8,026 bases of DNA from Thermoproteota archaeon (GCA_012511995.1 JAAZFA010000156.1:1-8026), one strand, 5' to 3'. Positions 1 to 7,646 are shown, counted from the first letter of the stretch. Notes: a model not told the origin generated them from the letters alone. Numbers and translations: made by a program.

Positions 1-95
1 AGTTTTTCTTTGTTATCACCTTTAAGATTAAAGTCATCATTAGTGTTAATAACATCTTCTATTAACTCGTTAATTTTTCTATGAGAAATACTCAT
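1..95 (-). CDS. Partial gene of unknown function, N-terminal 31 codons, directly after the PLD-helicase gene
   Basis: An ATG at 95-93 opens a frame that stays open to the window edge. The visible peptide starts MSISHRKINELIEDVINTND and continues FNLKGDNKEK. It is hydrophilic and probably helical at first, with no signal peptide and no motif I recognise. The stop codon of the PLD-helicase gene (98-96) abuts this ATG as TAA-ATG, with no gap. A G-rich run (five G on the minus strand, 105-101) lies 5 bases before the ATG and can serve as ribosome binding site from inside the helicase gene. The arrangement suggests translational coupling and a shared job with the helicase, for example a nuclease, methylase or accessory subunit of the same defence module. 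That function is inference; the gene itself is well supported by position, start and ribosome binding site. Confidence 0.7.
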   Translation of the reverse strand, partial: MSISHRKINELIEDVINTNDDFNLKGDNKEK

Positions 96-2192
96 TTATA
101 CCCCCAGTAGTTTTAATATTCTTTCTGTGGCTCTATATCCACCATTTTCATCCATATAGTTAGTGCTATATTGCGAGAAAAAATGGACTCTTTCATATTC
201 GGAATTTAATAAGGCTTTGAAATCTGCATCCATCTCATCAGCCATTGGTAATACTAAAAAATCATGTATAACTGCTTTTTCTTTGCCTGTCTTTGGCGAT
301 AGGCGTAAAACCCTTCCTAGACGTTGTACCCATTGTCTTACAACTGTGTTGCTAGCTAGTAAATAAGCTACCTCGGTTTGAGGTACGTTAAAGCCTTCGT
401 CTAAAACACGTTTTGAAGTTAGTACTTGGAGCATATTGTTTGAAAACATATCGACAATATTTTTTAGTTTTTTATTATTCGAAGTTTCTTCAGCAGTGAT
501 TTGATGAAACTTCACTCCTTTATCTATTAATAATCGATTAACTTCGATCAGTTGATCTGGGTTTTTGTCGGTACAAAATATCAGTGCTCTTTGTATATCA
601 GAGCTATCTTTAGGCAATAATTCAGCTAAGGTTGCTATTTTGTTTGCAGCGCTTTCAATAATCGCTCTACGCCTGATGCAAAGCGTTTTCCACATTTCTT
701 TTTCATTAGAACCATCAGGATATTCAGAAGCAAAGGCGAGTTTTCTGATTTTCTCAGTTAAATCAATAAATTCATCTTCTTCAGTGGCATTTAAATTAAC
801 AAAATGCGCATAGTATTCATAATTAACTAAGCATGAACCAATTGCTTTATCTAAGCCGTACTCATACACCACACCCTGAAAGGTATCTAATAAGAATTTA
901 GTGCCTTCTTCATCAAATTGTCTCTCATAGGTGGCTGATAACCCGAGTTTATATTTAAACTCAATTGGGAAGTTTTCCTGAGCACGTTTAGTACCAATAT
1001 TGTGCACCTCATCCACTACGAGCATACTGTTAACATCGCTCAAAAGCGGTCGAATACTTTCTAAAAGCTCGCTGCTTAAAGCATCGTGAGTGATGATTGC
1101 TATTTCAACATCAGAGGCGCCATGTCTAATGTTTCTTAGTGCACTGCGTAGCTCTCTTCTAATCGTATTAGAATTTAAACCATTGGTATTAAGTGGATTA
1201 ATTGAAAACTCTTTAATGTCGTCTTCCCACTGGTTCATTAGAGCTCTGGTGGGCACTGCGACCAATAGAAATAGACTACCGTATTCTTCTAAAACCTTGG
1301 TTGCAGCAATCAACGAAGTATAGGTCTTTCCACCTCCTGTGGCGATGGATAAGATGCCATGCTTGTTATTATCTAACCAGGCATTAACTGCATCACCTTG
1401 ATGTGAGAACTCACCTGTTTTGTAGTTAATAAAGCTTGGGATTTTAAGCATGGGTTTTTCGAAAAGTAGTAAATTTTCATCATCGAGATTAGACTCTTGG
1501 TCTTCACGTATTTTTTTCTCTAGATGCGTTTTACCAATTGGTGCAAGCTTCTGAATGTGTTCTAAGGTTTCTTGGTTTAAAGGCAAGACATCGACATTGT
1601 CATAATTAGCAGACCATAGCTTGTCAAACCTTTGTTCTAGTTGAATAACTTTATATTCGGCATCATCGTTTTTCCAAGAACGATCTAAGGATAATTGCTC
1701 GAAGTTTTTACTTAAACCTCCTGTGGTGGCATTACTAGAGCCATGAATGGCTAACTTCCCATTAGGTGTGTTAAATAACCAAGCCTTGGTATGGAATAAA
1801 CCGGCATCCATTAATGCGATTTTTATCTCTAATCTACCCAAAACAATTAAATAAGACAGCATAGTGATCGTTTTAGTGCGTAAAGAGTCTTCATCGATTA
1901 AAAAGTTGGGAAATAAAATATGGAAAAAGTCCTGATTTAATTCATGAGCATTTTTAATCGCATTTAAGTCCTTTTCAGTGAGAAAAGGACTAATGATAAA
2001 ACGCATGGGGGTAGATTGATTGGAGTTTAAATAGGTTGAGATGGCCGTTGAAAGCTCAGCCAACAAACCACTAGTAAAATAACCAACCATGCAATCTAAT
2101 GATGTAGAGACGCGTGCAACAGGGGCAAAAAGCTCCTTATCTATATCGACCTCAGAAGGAAAATAAATACTAGCTAAACTATCTAGACTCAA
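96..2192 (-). CDS. PLD-nuclease/SF2 helicase fusion protein, candidate restriction effector
   Basis: The protein has 698 residues and two parts. The N-terminal part (about 1-200) is a phospholipase D-like domain with one HKD motif: H134 and K136 in HTKAW, then GSSN at 151-154. The C-terminal part (about 260-650) is an SF2 helicase of the XPB/type III Res kind: HQGDAVNAW near 264-272, Walker A ATGGGKT 284-290, PTRALMNQW 314-322, DEVH box 394-397, LSAT 418-421, ALIFC 536-540, LDEGFNVP 597-604 and QRLGRVLR 623-630. All helicase motifs look intact, so ATP-driven movement on DNA coupled to phosphodiester cleavage is the expected activity, in the cytoplasm. The start is TTG at 2192-2190, chosen because GGAGG lies 9 bases upstream; no in-frame ATG has comparable support. 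The gene follows sspBCD on the same strand after about 300 bases and so is a plausible interference partner of the phosphorothioation genes. An Asn stands at 141 where the HKD motif normally has Asp. Domain call is firm; role in defence is inferred. Confidence 0.88.
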   Translation of the reverse strand: MSLDSLASIYFPSEVDIDKELFAPVARVSTSLDCMVGYFTSGLLAELSTAISTYLNSNQSTPMRFIISPFLTEKDLNAIKNAHELNQDFFHILFPNFLIDEDSLRTKTITMLSYLIVLGRLEIKIALMDAGLFHTKAWLFNTPNGKLAIHGSSNATTGGLSKNFEQLSLDRSWKNDDAEYKVIQLEQRFDKLWSANYDNVDVLPLNQETLEHIQKLAPIGKTHLEKKIREDQESNLDDENLLLFEKPMLKIPSFINYKTGEFSHQGDAVNAWLDNNKHGILSIATGGGKTYTSLIAATKVLEEYGSLFLLVAVPTRALMNQWEDDIKEFSINPLNTNGLNSNTIRRELRSALRNIRHGASDVEIAIITHDALSSELLESIRPLLSDVNSMLVVDEVHNIGTKRAQENFPIEFKYKLGLSATYERQFDEEGTKFLLDTFQGVVYEYGLDKAIGSCLVNYEYYAHFVNLNATEEDEFIDLTEKIRKLAFASEYPDGSNEKEMWKTLCIRRRAIIESAANKIATLAELLPKDSSDIQRALIFCTDKNPDQLIEVNRLLIDKGVKFHQITAEETSNNKKLKNIVDMFSNNMLQVLTSKRVLDEGFNVPQTEVAYLLASNTVVRQWVQRLGRVLRLSPKTGKEKAVIHDFLVLPMADEMDADFKALLNSEYERVHFFSQYSTNYMDENGGYRATERILKLLGV

Positions 2193-2206
2193 TAATCCAC
2201 GCCTCC
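2190..2206 (-). promoter_or_regulatory. Strong ribosome binding site and TTG start of the PLD-helicase gene
   Basis: On the minus strand a perfect GGAGG (2206-2202) is followed after 9 bases by TTG (2192-2190), which is in frame with the PLD domain. The GTG within the spacer (GTG GAT TAT TGA) is in another frame and stops at once. The site therefore decides the start. A strong Shine-Dalgarno sequence paired with a rare TTG start may set moderate translation of a potentially harmful nuclease. Confidence 0.75.
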
Positions 2207-2242
2207 GTCTAAAAAATTTTGTCTTTGTACAGAAAAGTTTAA

Positions 2243-2271
2243 ATTATCTGTAAAGTGTTTTTGTTATTTAA
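2243..2271 (-). promoter_or_regulatory. Weak candidate promoter for the PLD-helicase gene
   Basis: On the minus strand a -10-like GATAAT (2248-2243, five of six consensus bases) is preceded by TTAAAT (2271-2266, three of six) at 17 bases. It lies about 40 bases upstream of the ribosome binding site in an AT-rich stretch, where chance matches are common. A separate promoter is expected here because a terminator-like hairpin follows sspD, but this particular choice is tentative. Confidence 0.22.
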
Positions 2272-2416
2272 TTCTTAAAGTTCAAAGCTATTTTCATGAC
2301 TTATTTATATTAGCAGTTACTTACAAATAAAAGCTAAAAAACAACTGCTTTAATCATAAGCACATTTTCAAATGGCGATGATATTAAAATAAACTATTTT
2401 AAGTTTAGTCATATAA

Positions 2417-2438
2417 GTATGTATGCCTAAATACGTAC
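2417..2438. repeat. Short inverted repeat beside the sspBCD terminator
   Basis: GTATGTAT (2417-2424) and ATACGTAC (2431-2438) can form an 8-bp stem with one G-T pair around a 6-base loop (GCCTAA). It lies just beyond the probable terminator on the minus strand. No T-run follows it, so it is not itself a classical terminator; it may help fold the transcript end or be chance in AT-rich DNA. Confidence 0.35.
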
Positions 2439-2474
2439 AAAAGGCTGATTTCCGTATTTCACAGCCATCAGCCT
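2438..2474 (-). terminator. Probable Rho-independent terminator of the sspBCD operon
   Basis: On the minus strand AGGCTGAT (2474-2467) pairs perfectly with ATCAGCCT (2449-2442) across a 17-base loop, and the second arm runs directly into TTTTG. It starts 17 bases after the sspD stop codon, where an operon terminator is expected. The loop is rather long and the T-run short, so termination may be partial and could let some transcripts read into the helicase gene. Confidence 0.6.
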
Positions 2475-2491
2475 CAATCGTCTTGATGTAC

Positions 2492-3322
2492 TTATTTATG
2501 ACAGGTGATACACACCTTAGATTGACCATAGAGTTCATCAATATCTATGACTTCGTTTTCTTGGAGTGGGTTAGCTACTCTTCGAGCTTTGGCGCGTTCT
2601 AGTCTTTTTTCGTAATCAGCTTTAATTTGAGCAACTCTTTCTGGTTGTGCAAGCTCTTCTAAAGACTCACGCTCAGACCAAGTAAATGGACTTTGGTTTT
2701 CCATGGCTTGTTTTTCATAAGCTTTAGCTTCTTCAAAAGCTTCGGGGTGTTTTTCTAGCAAACCTACCCATTCAATCTTTCGTTGGAAGAAACAAAACGT
2801 GCAGCCACTACGTGAACGCCATTTATAGTACTCAGGCATTCCTAAGCCAGAGTATTCGAGAATGTTGATGATGTCTTGTTTGTCCATTCCATCTTCTCTA
2901 AAGGGTAGCTTAATTATTAGCTTGTCCTGAGAGGAACGGTAGCCTTCACGGTAGTCTTCGTCACCTCTAATGGCCACATAAGAATAAACTGTATAACCAT
3001 CATTAAGATAGGGCTGCACCCAATCCTCAAATGGTTTTAGTTTCATTTTAATTGTGCACCAGCGAGCTTGAGGGGAGGGCAAGTAATTATTGTGTTGCAT
3101 TAACCAAAAGTCAAAGTCACGATTTGGATTTATACGCAAAATAGGTTTGCCTAAGTACCCCTCAAGTTTAGAAAGGTATTCATATACTTCTGGTAGCTCT
3201 TTACCCGTGTCAGTAAAGAAGTAATCTATATCAATATCAGGATAATTATCTCGCATGTACACAGCAAGCGCCGCACTATCCTTGCCACCCGAAATGCCTA
3301 ATACATGTTTAACTTTTTCCAT
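2492..3322 (-). CDS. sspD: SspD, DndC-like ATP pyrophosphatase of the phosphorothioation system
   Basis: The 276-residue protein belongs to the PAPS reductase/ATP pyrophosphatase family. The PP-loop SGGKDS is at 11-16, TDTG at 37-40, RWCT at 87-90 and IRGDED at 118-123. Cysteines come as C174/C177 (CTFC) and C271/C274 (CITC, four residues from the end), spaced like ligands of an Fe-S cluster or zinc. In Ssp systems this subunit is thought to adenylate the DNA backbone phosphate and exchange it for sulfur delivered by the cysteine desulfurase. The neighbours, not the family motifs alone, separate it from an assimilatory CysH: it is the last gene of an operon with DUF4007 and ATPase genes. The ATG at 3322 has AGGA about 6 bases upstream, overlapping the sspC stop, which suggests coupling. 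A span rich in charged residues (about 195-250) probably forms long helices before the C-terminal Cys pair. DndC of the Dnd system is the nearest alternative, but no dndD or dndE is present. Confidence 0.9.
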   Translation of the reverse strand: MEKVKHVLGISGGKDSAALAVYMRDNYPDIDIDYFFTDTGKELPEVYEYLSKLEGYLGKPILRINPNRDFDFWLMQHNNYLPSPQARWCTIKMKLKPFEDWVQPYLNDGYTVYSYVAIRGDEDYREGYRSSQDKLIIKLPFREDGMDKQDIINILEYSGLGMPEYYKWRSRSGCTFCFFQRKIEWVGLLEKHPEAFEEAKAYEKQAMENQSPFTWSERESLEELAQPERVAQIKADYEKRLERAKARRVANPLQENEVIDIDELYGQSKVCITCHK

Positions 3323-3330
3323 TTTATTTC

Positions 3331-6300
3331 CTAGTTGTCTGTAGACAGCTCTAAACTTAACTCAAGTAATGCTGCTCTTAATATATTGATATCATGGTTA
3401 TCGACTAACTGATTTTTAATGACTTCTTTGATTTCCTCAATAGACTCATGAGCATCAGTAGGTACAGAGAAATCAATGTCTTGATGGCTGTCTTTACCGT
3501 TAAAAGATGACATCACCACAAATGAACGCCTATTGCTAGGTTTACCTTTTAAGTGCGTATATAACTCTGCTTTTTTAAAGCCGTCGCATAGAACACCCAA
3601 TTCGATAGTTGCTCGCTCTACATCTAAGTCAATCCAGTCACGTATAAGTTTATTAGCTGCTAAACCAGCAATACCTGCGATGTCATCGTCATTGTCTGGG
3701 TTAAAGTTTGATAACCTTGAAGCTAATGCATCAATCCTAAAATCACCAGTTACGTGGTTAACCGTCTTAGCTCTGCGATGTAGTGATTCTAAATCATCAG
3801 TAAGCGAATTGATTTGTAATGCTGTATAAAGCACATTGCTAAGCTTTTCAATAAGCTTAGGGTAGGCTTCTTCTAACGCCTTAAATGAATCAACTATAGG
3901 CGATAAGCTGTTTTCTGTTAACTTATCCACTGGGATTTTATAGAGTTTTACAATATCCTCAAAGATAAGCTTATTTGGATCGCTAGCGCTTTTTAATAGA
4001 TCCCTAAGTCGCATAGTTTTTGGATCTAATTCCTTGGTTCTCATCACCCATGGGTTGAGCTTGTTAATAAAGGCAACCATTTTTCTAGAAATATCTAGAG
4101 TATTCGGTTGGGCATATCTAAAGGCTCTGAACGACTTGCTAAGTTCTTGATGTAATAGCTTTATATAATCTTGACGGCTTTCGCTCATGTCAATGTATTT
4201 GATTTCAATCTCACTAGACTCTTTAATCAAATAGTCCACAAATAACTCATCAATTTCCGGCAGGTACATTCCCTGTAAGTATGAGGCGATATTTCCCTCT
4301 TTGCTTAAAATGTAAGTCAAAAACAGGATGGAATGTAAGCCTTTTTTGATGCCGTAGGGTGTGCGTTCCCAAAAACTATAAATTTCTTTGAGGCTACACT
4401 TGTTTTTAGGAGCCAAAAACTTATCAGTGTCTTCCCAAAGTCTTAATAGCGCTTTATCTTCAGGTAAGTCGAAATAATAATAATCGCTATCTGGGTGTTT
4501 TTTATGTACCCCAGTTTGTTCAAGTAAGATTTTGTACAGTCCCCAATCTGCAGGGTATTTGCCTTCTTCAAAGCCTAAGTCTTTTTTATCTTGACTCAAA
4601 GTCATTCGACGTAATAAAGCATTAACAGCACCATTAGCGCTACCCGATGGTTTGTTATTATTAAGTAACTCTGTCTGTAAGTTGGGTGATTTGTTAAATG
4701 CTTTTGTCGCTAGGTCAGAGGTGATTCGACTCATCGCAGCATCACTAACTCTGCCAATGGATTCGTTTGTCCACCAATCTAATTCACCTTTAAGCTTTAC
4801 TATGATGTCCCTGATAGCAATGCTTAAGTGGTTTTTTCTGTTCTCTATCTCATTGCGAGCAATTCTGTCACCCATAAGGCTAGGGGTGTTTTTCTCAATC
4901 CATTCTAAAGCGAGCAACTCTCTAGCTTGTTCGTTCACTAGATCAAAATATGATGTAACGCTAAGAACAACAGGTTTAGTGGCATCAAAGTTATCTCTAG
5001 CTTCTAATAAAGATTTTGCCTCTTCGTATTCTGTTTGGTCTTGCGGAACAAGAATCATCCACGCACCAAATTTAGAGTTGTCTAATTTTAGTGTTCTTAA
5101 AAGACTCTTGTCTTTCCAAGATTTAAAGGGAATTAGTGTTAAGCTCATCCATCGTGATGTACCTGTATCGTGATAATGTTTCTTGGCAACAACAGGTTGG
5201 AAAGATGCAATTTTGTTTAGTCTAGAGTAATCAATATTGGTGACTTGCTGAAGTGCATCGTTGAGCGCAGCATTAATGTTGAAATCACTACCATCAAATA
5301 ATACATAACCACTTTTATCGTAAGACTCCCTTATAAGCGATAGATCGCAAAGTTGCTTCAGAGTGTTTTTTATTGTAGTTGGCTTAATCTCGTTGTTTGA
5401 GATTAAAAACAACGCTTCAATGAGGGCTTTAGACGCAACTAATCCTGTGTTGCCTTTAAAGATTTCTAATAAGGAAATCAGCTTTAGGGTTGTCGCGGCG
5501 ACCTTAACGTCAATTTTTGTGATGCTTGCTTGTGCATAGAGCCTGTCAAGCACCTCTTGAGCCAAGAGCCAACGACGAGAGTCTGTAGAGCGTGATAATA
5601 AAAAATCAAAGTTGTATTGTATGTAATTCCAGAAACTGTCAATGCCATAGAGAGTGTGTTTATCAAACTCTGTAGACTCTAAAAAGTCTTGAAAACTACC
5701 AGGTTCCTGCGAACTTAAAAAGGTGAAAATACTTCTTTGGTTTTGACCAAAATCCTTTAGTGATAAAGGTCCGAGTAATAAAGCCACGATAGGGTTCAGA
5801 GGCCAACACTTTAGAAGTAATGTTTTATAGTTCTTTTCACTGATGCGACGGTTTTTAATAATGGTCTCGATTGTTTCGTTTGTTAGTTTATTGCTTGTCG
5901 TTGGCTTATGGTCTGAAAAAATTGATTGACCAATCAAGTCCAACTTCTCCTCATTTGAGGTGTCAATAACTAGATCAAAGAAACGTCCGTGGATTTTGTA
6001 CCACTCGTTTTGCGTTTTTTTATTTAGTGAAGAGGCATACTCAATAAAGCTTTGATGCAGAATGCCAATGAAAACGAACCTACCATCACTATTATTTGCG
6101 AGTTCAGCAATTTGTTGTAATACATATATGTCATGCTGTTTGGATGAAACAGTGCTTTCTAAAAGCTTCCCCATCTCATCAATAATGAGCACTAGGCCAT
6201 CGCCTTTTGAAGTTTCGGTCTCGATGCGATCTAGAATTTGAGTGGCAACAGGTTCACACTCTAGTGCCTTACTAAGGAGTACGAGGGGTGAGGTTGGCTC

Positions 6301-6648
6301 ACCAATAATTGAAATTAGTTTGCGCTTGTGCTTTAGAGAAAGGTAATTATTGTTTTTTAATTCTTTATTGCTTATTTTTTTTGCGCAAATTTCATAATTA
6401 GTCTTGTTAGTGGGCGCTAATAGTTCTGATAAAAATAGTGCAAAACTAGACTTACCAGAACCATAGGGCCCAGTAAAAGTAAATGCCCCTTGGCCATTTA
6501 AACTTGCTTCAACAATATGCTCTAAGTTTTCTTGGTTAGAGGGGGATAGGATAAAGTTTTCTAAGAAGTTACTATTACCTTTATCTAACTTCAAGTTCAT
6601 CGATTTCTTGAAGTTACTGTTTATGCTTACGTAGTCTTTAAATTTCAT
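3331..6648 (-). CDS. sspC: SspC, large P-loop ATPase of the phosphorothioation system
   Basis: The 1105-residue protein has an N-terminal AAA-like ATPase domain: Walker A GPYGSGKS at 60-67, Walker B LVLIIDEMGK at 152-161 and a sensor-like FVFIGILHQSF at 191-201. The remaining 900 or so residues show no motif I can name; they are soluble, mixed in charge and probably mostly helical. It lies between the DUF4007 and PP-loop genes, the place of the ATPase SspC in Ssp operons, where ATP hydrolysis is needed for modification. The ATG at 6648 lies inside the end of sspB, with an 11-base overlap, pointing to translational coupling. Only a weak purine-rich site (AAAGAG) lies upstream. No membrane segment is evident. 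The ATPase call is firm; the name rests on operon context, and the job of the long C-terminal part is unknown. Confidence 0.85.
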   Translation of the reverse strand: MKFKDYVSINSNFKKSMNLKLDKGNSNFLENFILSPSNQENLEHIVEASLNGQGAFTFTGPYGSGKSSFALFLSELLAPTNKTNYEICAKKISNKELKNNNYLSLKHKRKLISIIGEPTSPLVLLSKALECEPVATQILDRIETETSKGDGLVLIIDEMGKLLESTVSSKQHDIYVLQQIAELANNSDGRFVFIGILHQSFIEYASSLNKKTQNEWYKIHGRFFDLVIDTSNEEKLDLIGQSIFSDHKPTTSNKLTNETIETIIKNRRISEKNYKTLLLKCWPLNPIVALLLGPLSLKDFGQNQRSIFTFLSSQEPGSFQDFLESTEFDKHTLYGIDSFWNYIQYNFDFLLSRSTDSRRWLLAQEVLDRLYAQASITKIDVKVAATTLKLISLLEIFKGNTGLVASKALIEALFLISNNEIKPTTIKNTLKQLCDLSLIRESYDKSGYVLFDGSDFNINAALNDALQQVTNIDYSRLNKIASFQPVVAKKHYHDTGTSRWMSLTLIPFKSWKDKSLLRTLKLDNSKFGAWMILVPQDQTEYEEAKSLLEARDNFDATKPVVLSVTSYFDLVNEQARELLALEWIEKNTPSLMGDRIARNEIENRKNHLSIAIRDIIVKLKGELDWWTNESIGRVSDAAMSRITSDLATKAFNKSPNLQTELLNNNKPSGSANGAVNALLRRMTLSQDKKDLGFEEGKYPADWGLYKILLEQTGVHKKHPDSDYYYFDLPEDKALLRLWEDTDKFLAPKNKCSLKEIYSFWERTPYGIKKGLHSILFLTYILSKEGNIASYLQGMYLPEIDELFVDYLIKESSEIEIKYIDMSESRQDYIKLLHQELSKSFRAFRYAQPNTLDISRKMVAFINKLNPWVMRTKELDPKTMRLRDLLKSASDPNKLIFEDIVKLYKIPVDKLTENSLSPIVDSFKALEEAYPKLIEKLSNVLYTALQINSLTDDLESLHRRAKTVNHVTGDFRIDALASRLSNFNPDNDDDIAGIAGLAANKLIRDWIDLDVERATIELGVLCDGFKKAELYTHLKGKPSNRRSFVVMSSFNGKDSHQDIDFSVPTDAHESIEEIKEVIKNQLVDNHDINILRAALLELSLELSTDN
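3839..3860. repeat. Perfect 8-bp inverted repeat inside sspC
   Basis: CTAAGCTT (3839-3846) and AAGCTTAG (3853-3860) are exact reverse complements around a 6-base loop (TTCAAT). The repeat encodes part of the stretch KLIEKLS in SspC. No T-run follows, so it does not look like a terminator. It is probably a by-product of the amino acid repeat and AT-rich codons, though it could form a stem in the mRNA. Confidence 0.4.
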
Positions 6649-7573
6649 TGTTATATGACTCTTTAATTAACTTGTTGCACTTACTATCTAGCTCTTCAAG
6701 TGTTATTTTTGCACTTAGTTGAAGTTGTCTATTTCCCGCTGTCTCTGACCATTCAACTTGACCGTCAAATAAATGGATAGAATTGTATATGTACTCAACG
6801 ATGCTATTTTCATCGAGTAGGAAAACTCGACCTGGACTGAGTGGCTTGTAAGCTATGTTGTTTAAGGCTAATGTATGTTGAGTTTTATGTGACTCTTTCC
6901 AAAATTTAAATAAAGCGCCCCAAAACACAATGGCAGGTAAGGTTTGTTTAGCACCTCTATTAAAAGAGAAGAAGCCTTGCTTATGAATAGGAACAATAAG
7001 ACCAAGCTCAGTAAGTGGCGATTCTATAGCGTCATCATTATTTTGTGTTGTTCTATACATATAAAGTCTTACAAAGCACTCTACATCTCTCTTTAGAGTG
7101 TTCGAAGAGGGTTTCTCATAATCAGAGTCAACGCAGAATTTCTCAACCTCATTCTGAAGTGTTTTGCGGTCGAGGTTGAGCGAGTTGTTGATATTAAAGA
7201 ACCAATAATAGGTTAGTAATCGTGGATTAGTTGCTAATGAATAATGAATAATCCATAAGGTAATAGGATTTTCCATATAAGGGTCTAAGCCGTCATCTGC
7301 AAAAACTTTTCTTGCGAAGCTTGTTAACTTGTTTTTCTTATCAAGAAGGTTAGTCACATTACACCAGTGACGCATAGAGCTAACCATGTTTTTACCTACG
7401 CCGAAAGTGGCAATAGAGTCATTTGCGGAAAAAACATCTCTTGCGTTAAGATCATTGTTTTCGGCTTTAATAAGCGCGTCATAGCTTTTCTTTAGCCAGC
7501 CATAGCGTAGTGGGAACGTGTCGTGTCCAGAAAATGTGGGCTTTGTGTCACGTTGATCAGGTAAGTTTAACAT
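6638..7573 (-). CDS. sspB: SspB, DUF4007-family DNA nickase of the phosphorothioation system
   Basis: The 311-residue protein opens with the hallmark of the DUF4007 family, FSGHDTFPLRYGWLKK at 14-29, followed by FGVGKNMVSSMRHW at 57-70 and LWIIHYSLATNP at 106-117. The length is normal for the family and no frame damage is seen. In the Ssp system of Vibrio, the DUF4007 protein SspB is a DNA nickase needed for single-strand phosphorothioate insertion; the role is carried over here by family and operon order. It is the first gene of sspBCD, transcribed away from sspA. The ATG at 7573 is the natural start because the family hallmark begins soon after it; the ribosome binding site is weak (TAAG about 8 bases upstream). 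Its end overlaps sspC by 11 bases. The catalytic residues cannot be named from sequence alone. Confidence 0.88.
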   Translation of the reverse strand: MLNLPDQRDTKPTFSGHDTFPLRYGWLKKSYDALIKAENNDLNARDVFSANDSIATFGVGKNMVSSMRHWCNVTNLLDKKNKLTSFARKVFADDGLDPYMENPITLWIIHYSLATNPRLLTYYWFFNINNSLNLDRKTLQNEVEKFCVDSDYEKPSSNTLKRDVECFVRLYMYRTTQNNDDAIESPLTELGLIVPIHKQGFFSFNRGAKQTLPAIVFWGALFKFWKESHKTQHTLALNNIAYKPLSPGRVFLLDENSIVEYIYNSIHLFDGQVEWSETAGNRQLQLSAKITLEELDSKCNKLIKESYNNEI

Positions 7574-7628
7574 GGATTTTACTTAGTTTAAAATTAAAGT
7601 AGCTGACAAAAAAGAGAGAACTTTTTTA

Positions 7629-7645
7629 TTGGACCATTGTTCCAA
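7629..7645. promoter_or_regulatory. TTGGA-N7-TCCAA inverted repeat, candidate operator
   Basis: TTGGA (7629-7633) and TCCAA (7641-7645) are exact reverse complements with 7 bases between. The repeat lies where the -35/spacer of the first plus-strand promoter candidate would be and just downstream of the minus-strand -10, a typical place for a repressor site. The arms are short, so chance is not excluded. Confidence 0.35.
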
Positions 7646-7646
7646 A

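Larger units (their letters stand above)
2207..2491. other. Non-coding gap between sspD and the PLD-helicase gene
   Basis: This AT-rich stretch of about 285 bases has no credible gene on either strand. It holds the probable sspBCD terminator (2442-2474), a short hairpin next to it (2417-2438), a loose 7-bp inverted repeat (AGCAGTT 2312-2318 and AACTGCT 2343-2349) and a weak promoter candidate (2243-2271). The gap marks the border between the modification operon and the helicase unit. No transposon ends, tRNA or attachment site are visible in it. Confidence 0.6.

Noticed and set aside
163..1323. Plus-strand open frames at 163-366, 565-813 and 1090-1323
   Set aside because: They lie opposite the PLD-helicase gene, whose frame is intact with all motifs. 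Their peptides show no domain and no ribosome binding site is evident.
2312..2349. Inverted repeat AGCAGTT/AACTGCT as terminator or attachment site
   Set aside because: The arms are 7 bases, the loop is 24 bases and no T-run follows in a useful place. It is compatible with chance in AT-rich DNA.
2442..2474. Integron attC-like site
   Set aside because: The stem lacks the RYYYAAC/GTTRRRY ends of attC, while the T-run and place after sspD fit a terminator.
2492..3322. Assimilatory PAPS reductase (CysH) or Dnd-system DndC
   Set aside because: Motifs fit the superfamily, but the gene is in an operon with DUF4007 and ATPase genes, with no sulfate assimilation genes and no DndD/DndE.
4084..4099. 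TCTAGA-AATA-TCTAGA paired palindromes inside sspC
   Set aside because: These are two 6-bp palindromes within an intact coding frame with no sign of a regulatory role.
3533..5173. Plus-strand open frames at 3533-3829 and 4652-5173
   Set aside because: Both are antisense to sspC with low-complexity Ser/Leu-rich peptides typical of a mirrored gene.
5484..5666. 60-codon minus-strand frame inside sspC
   Set aside because: It is an out-of-frame reading of the intact sspC gene with no start signal or domain.
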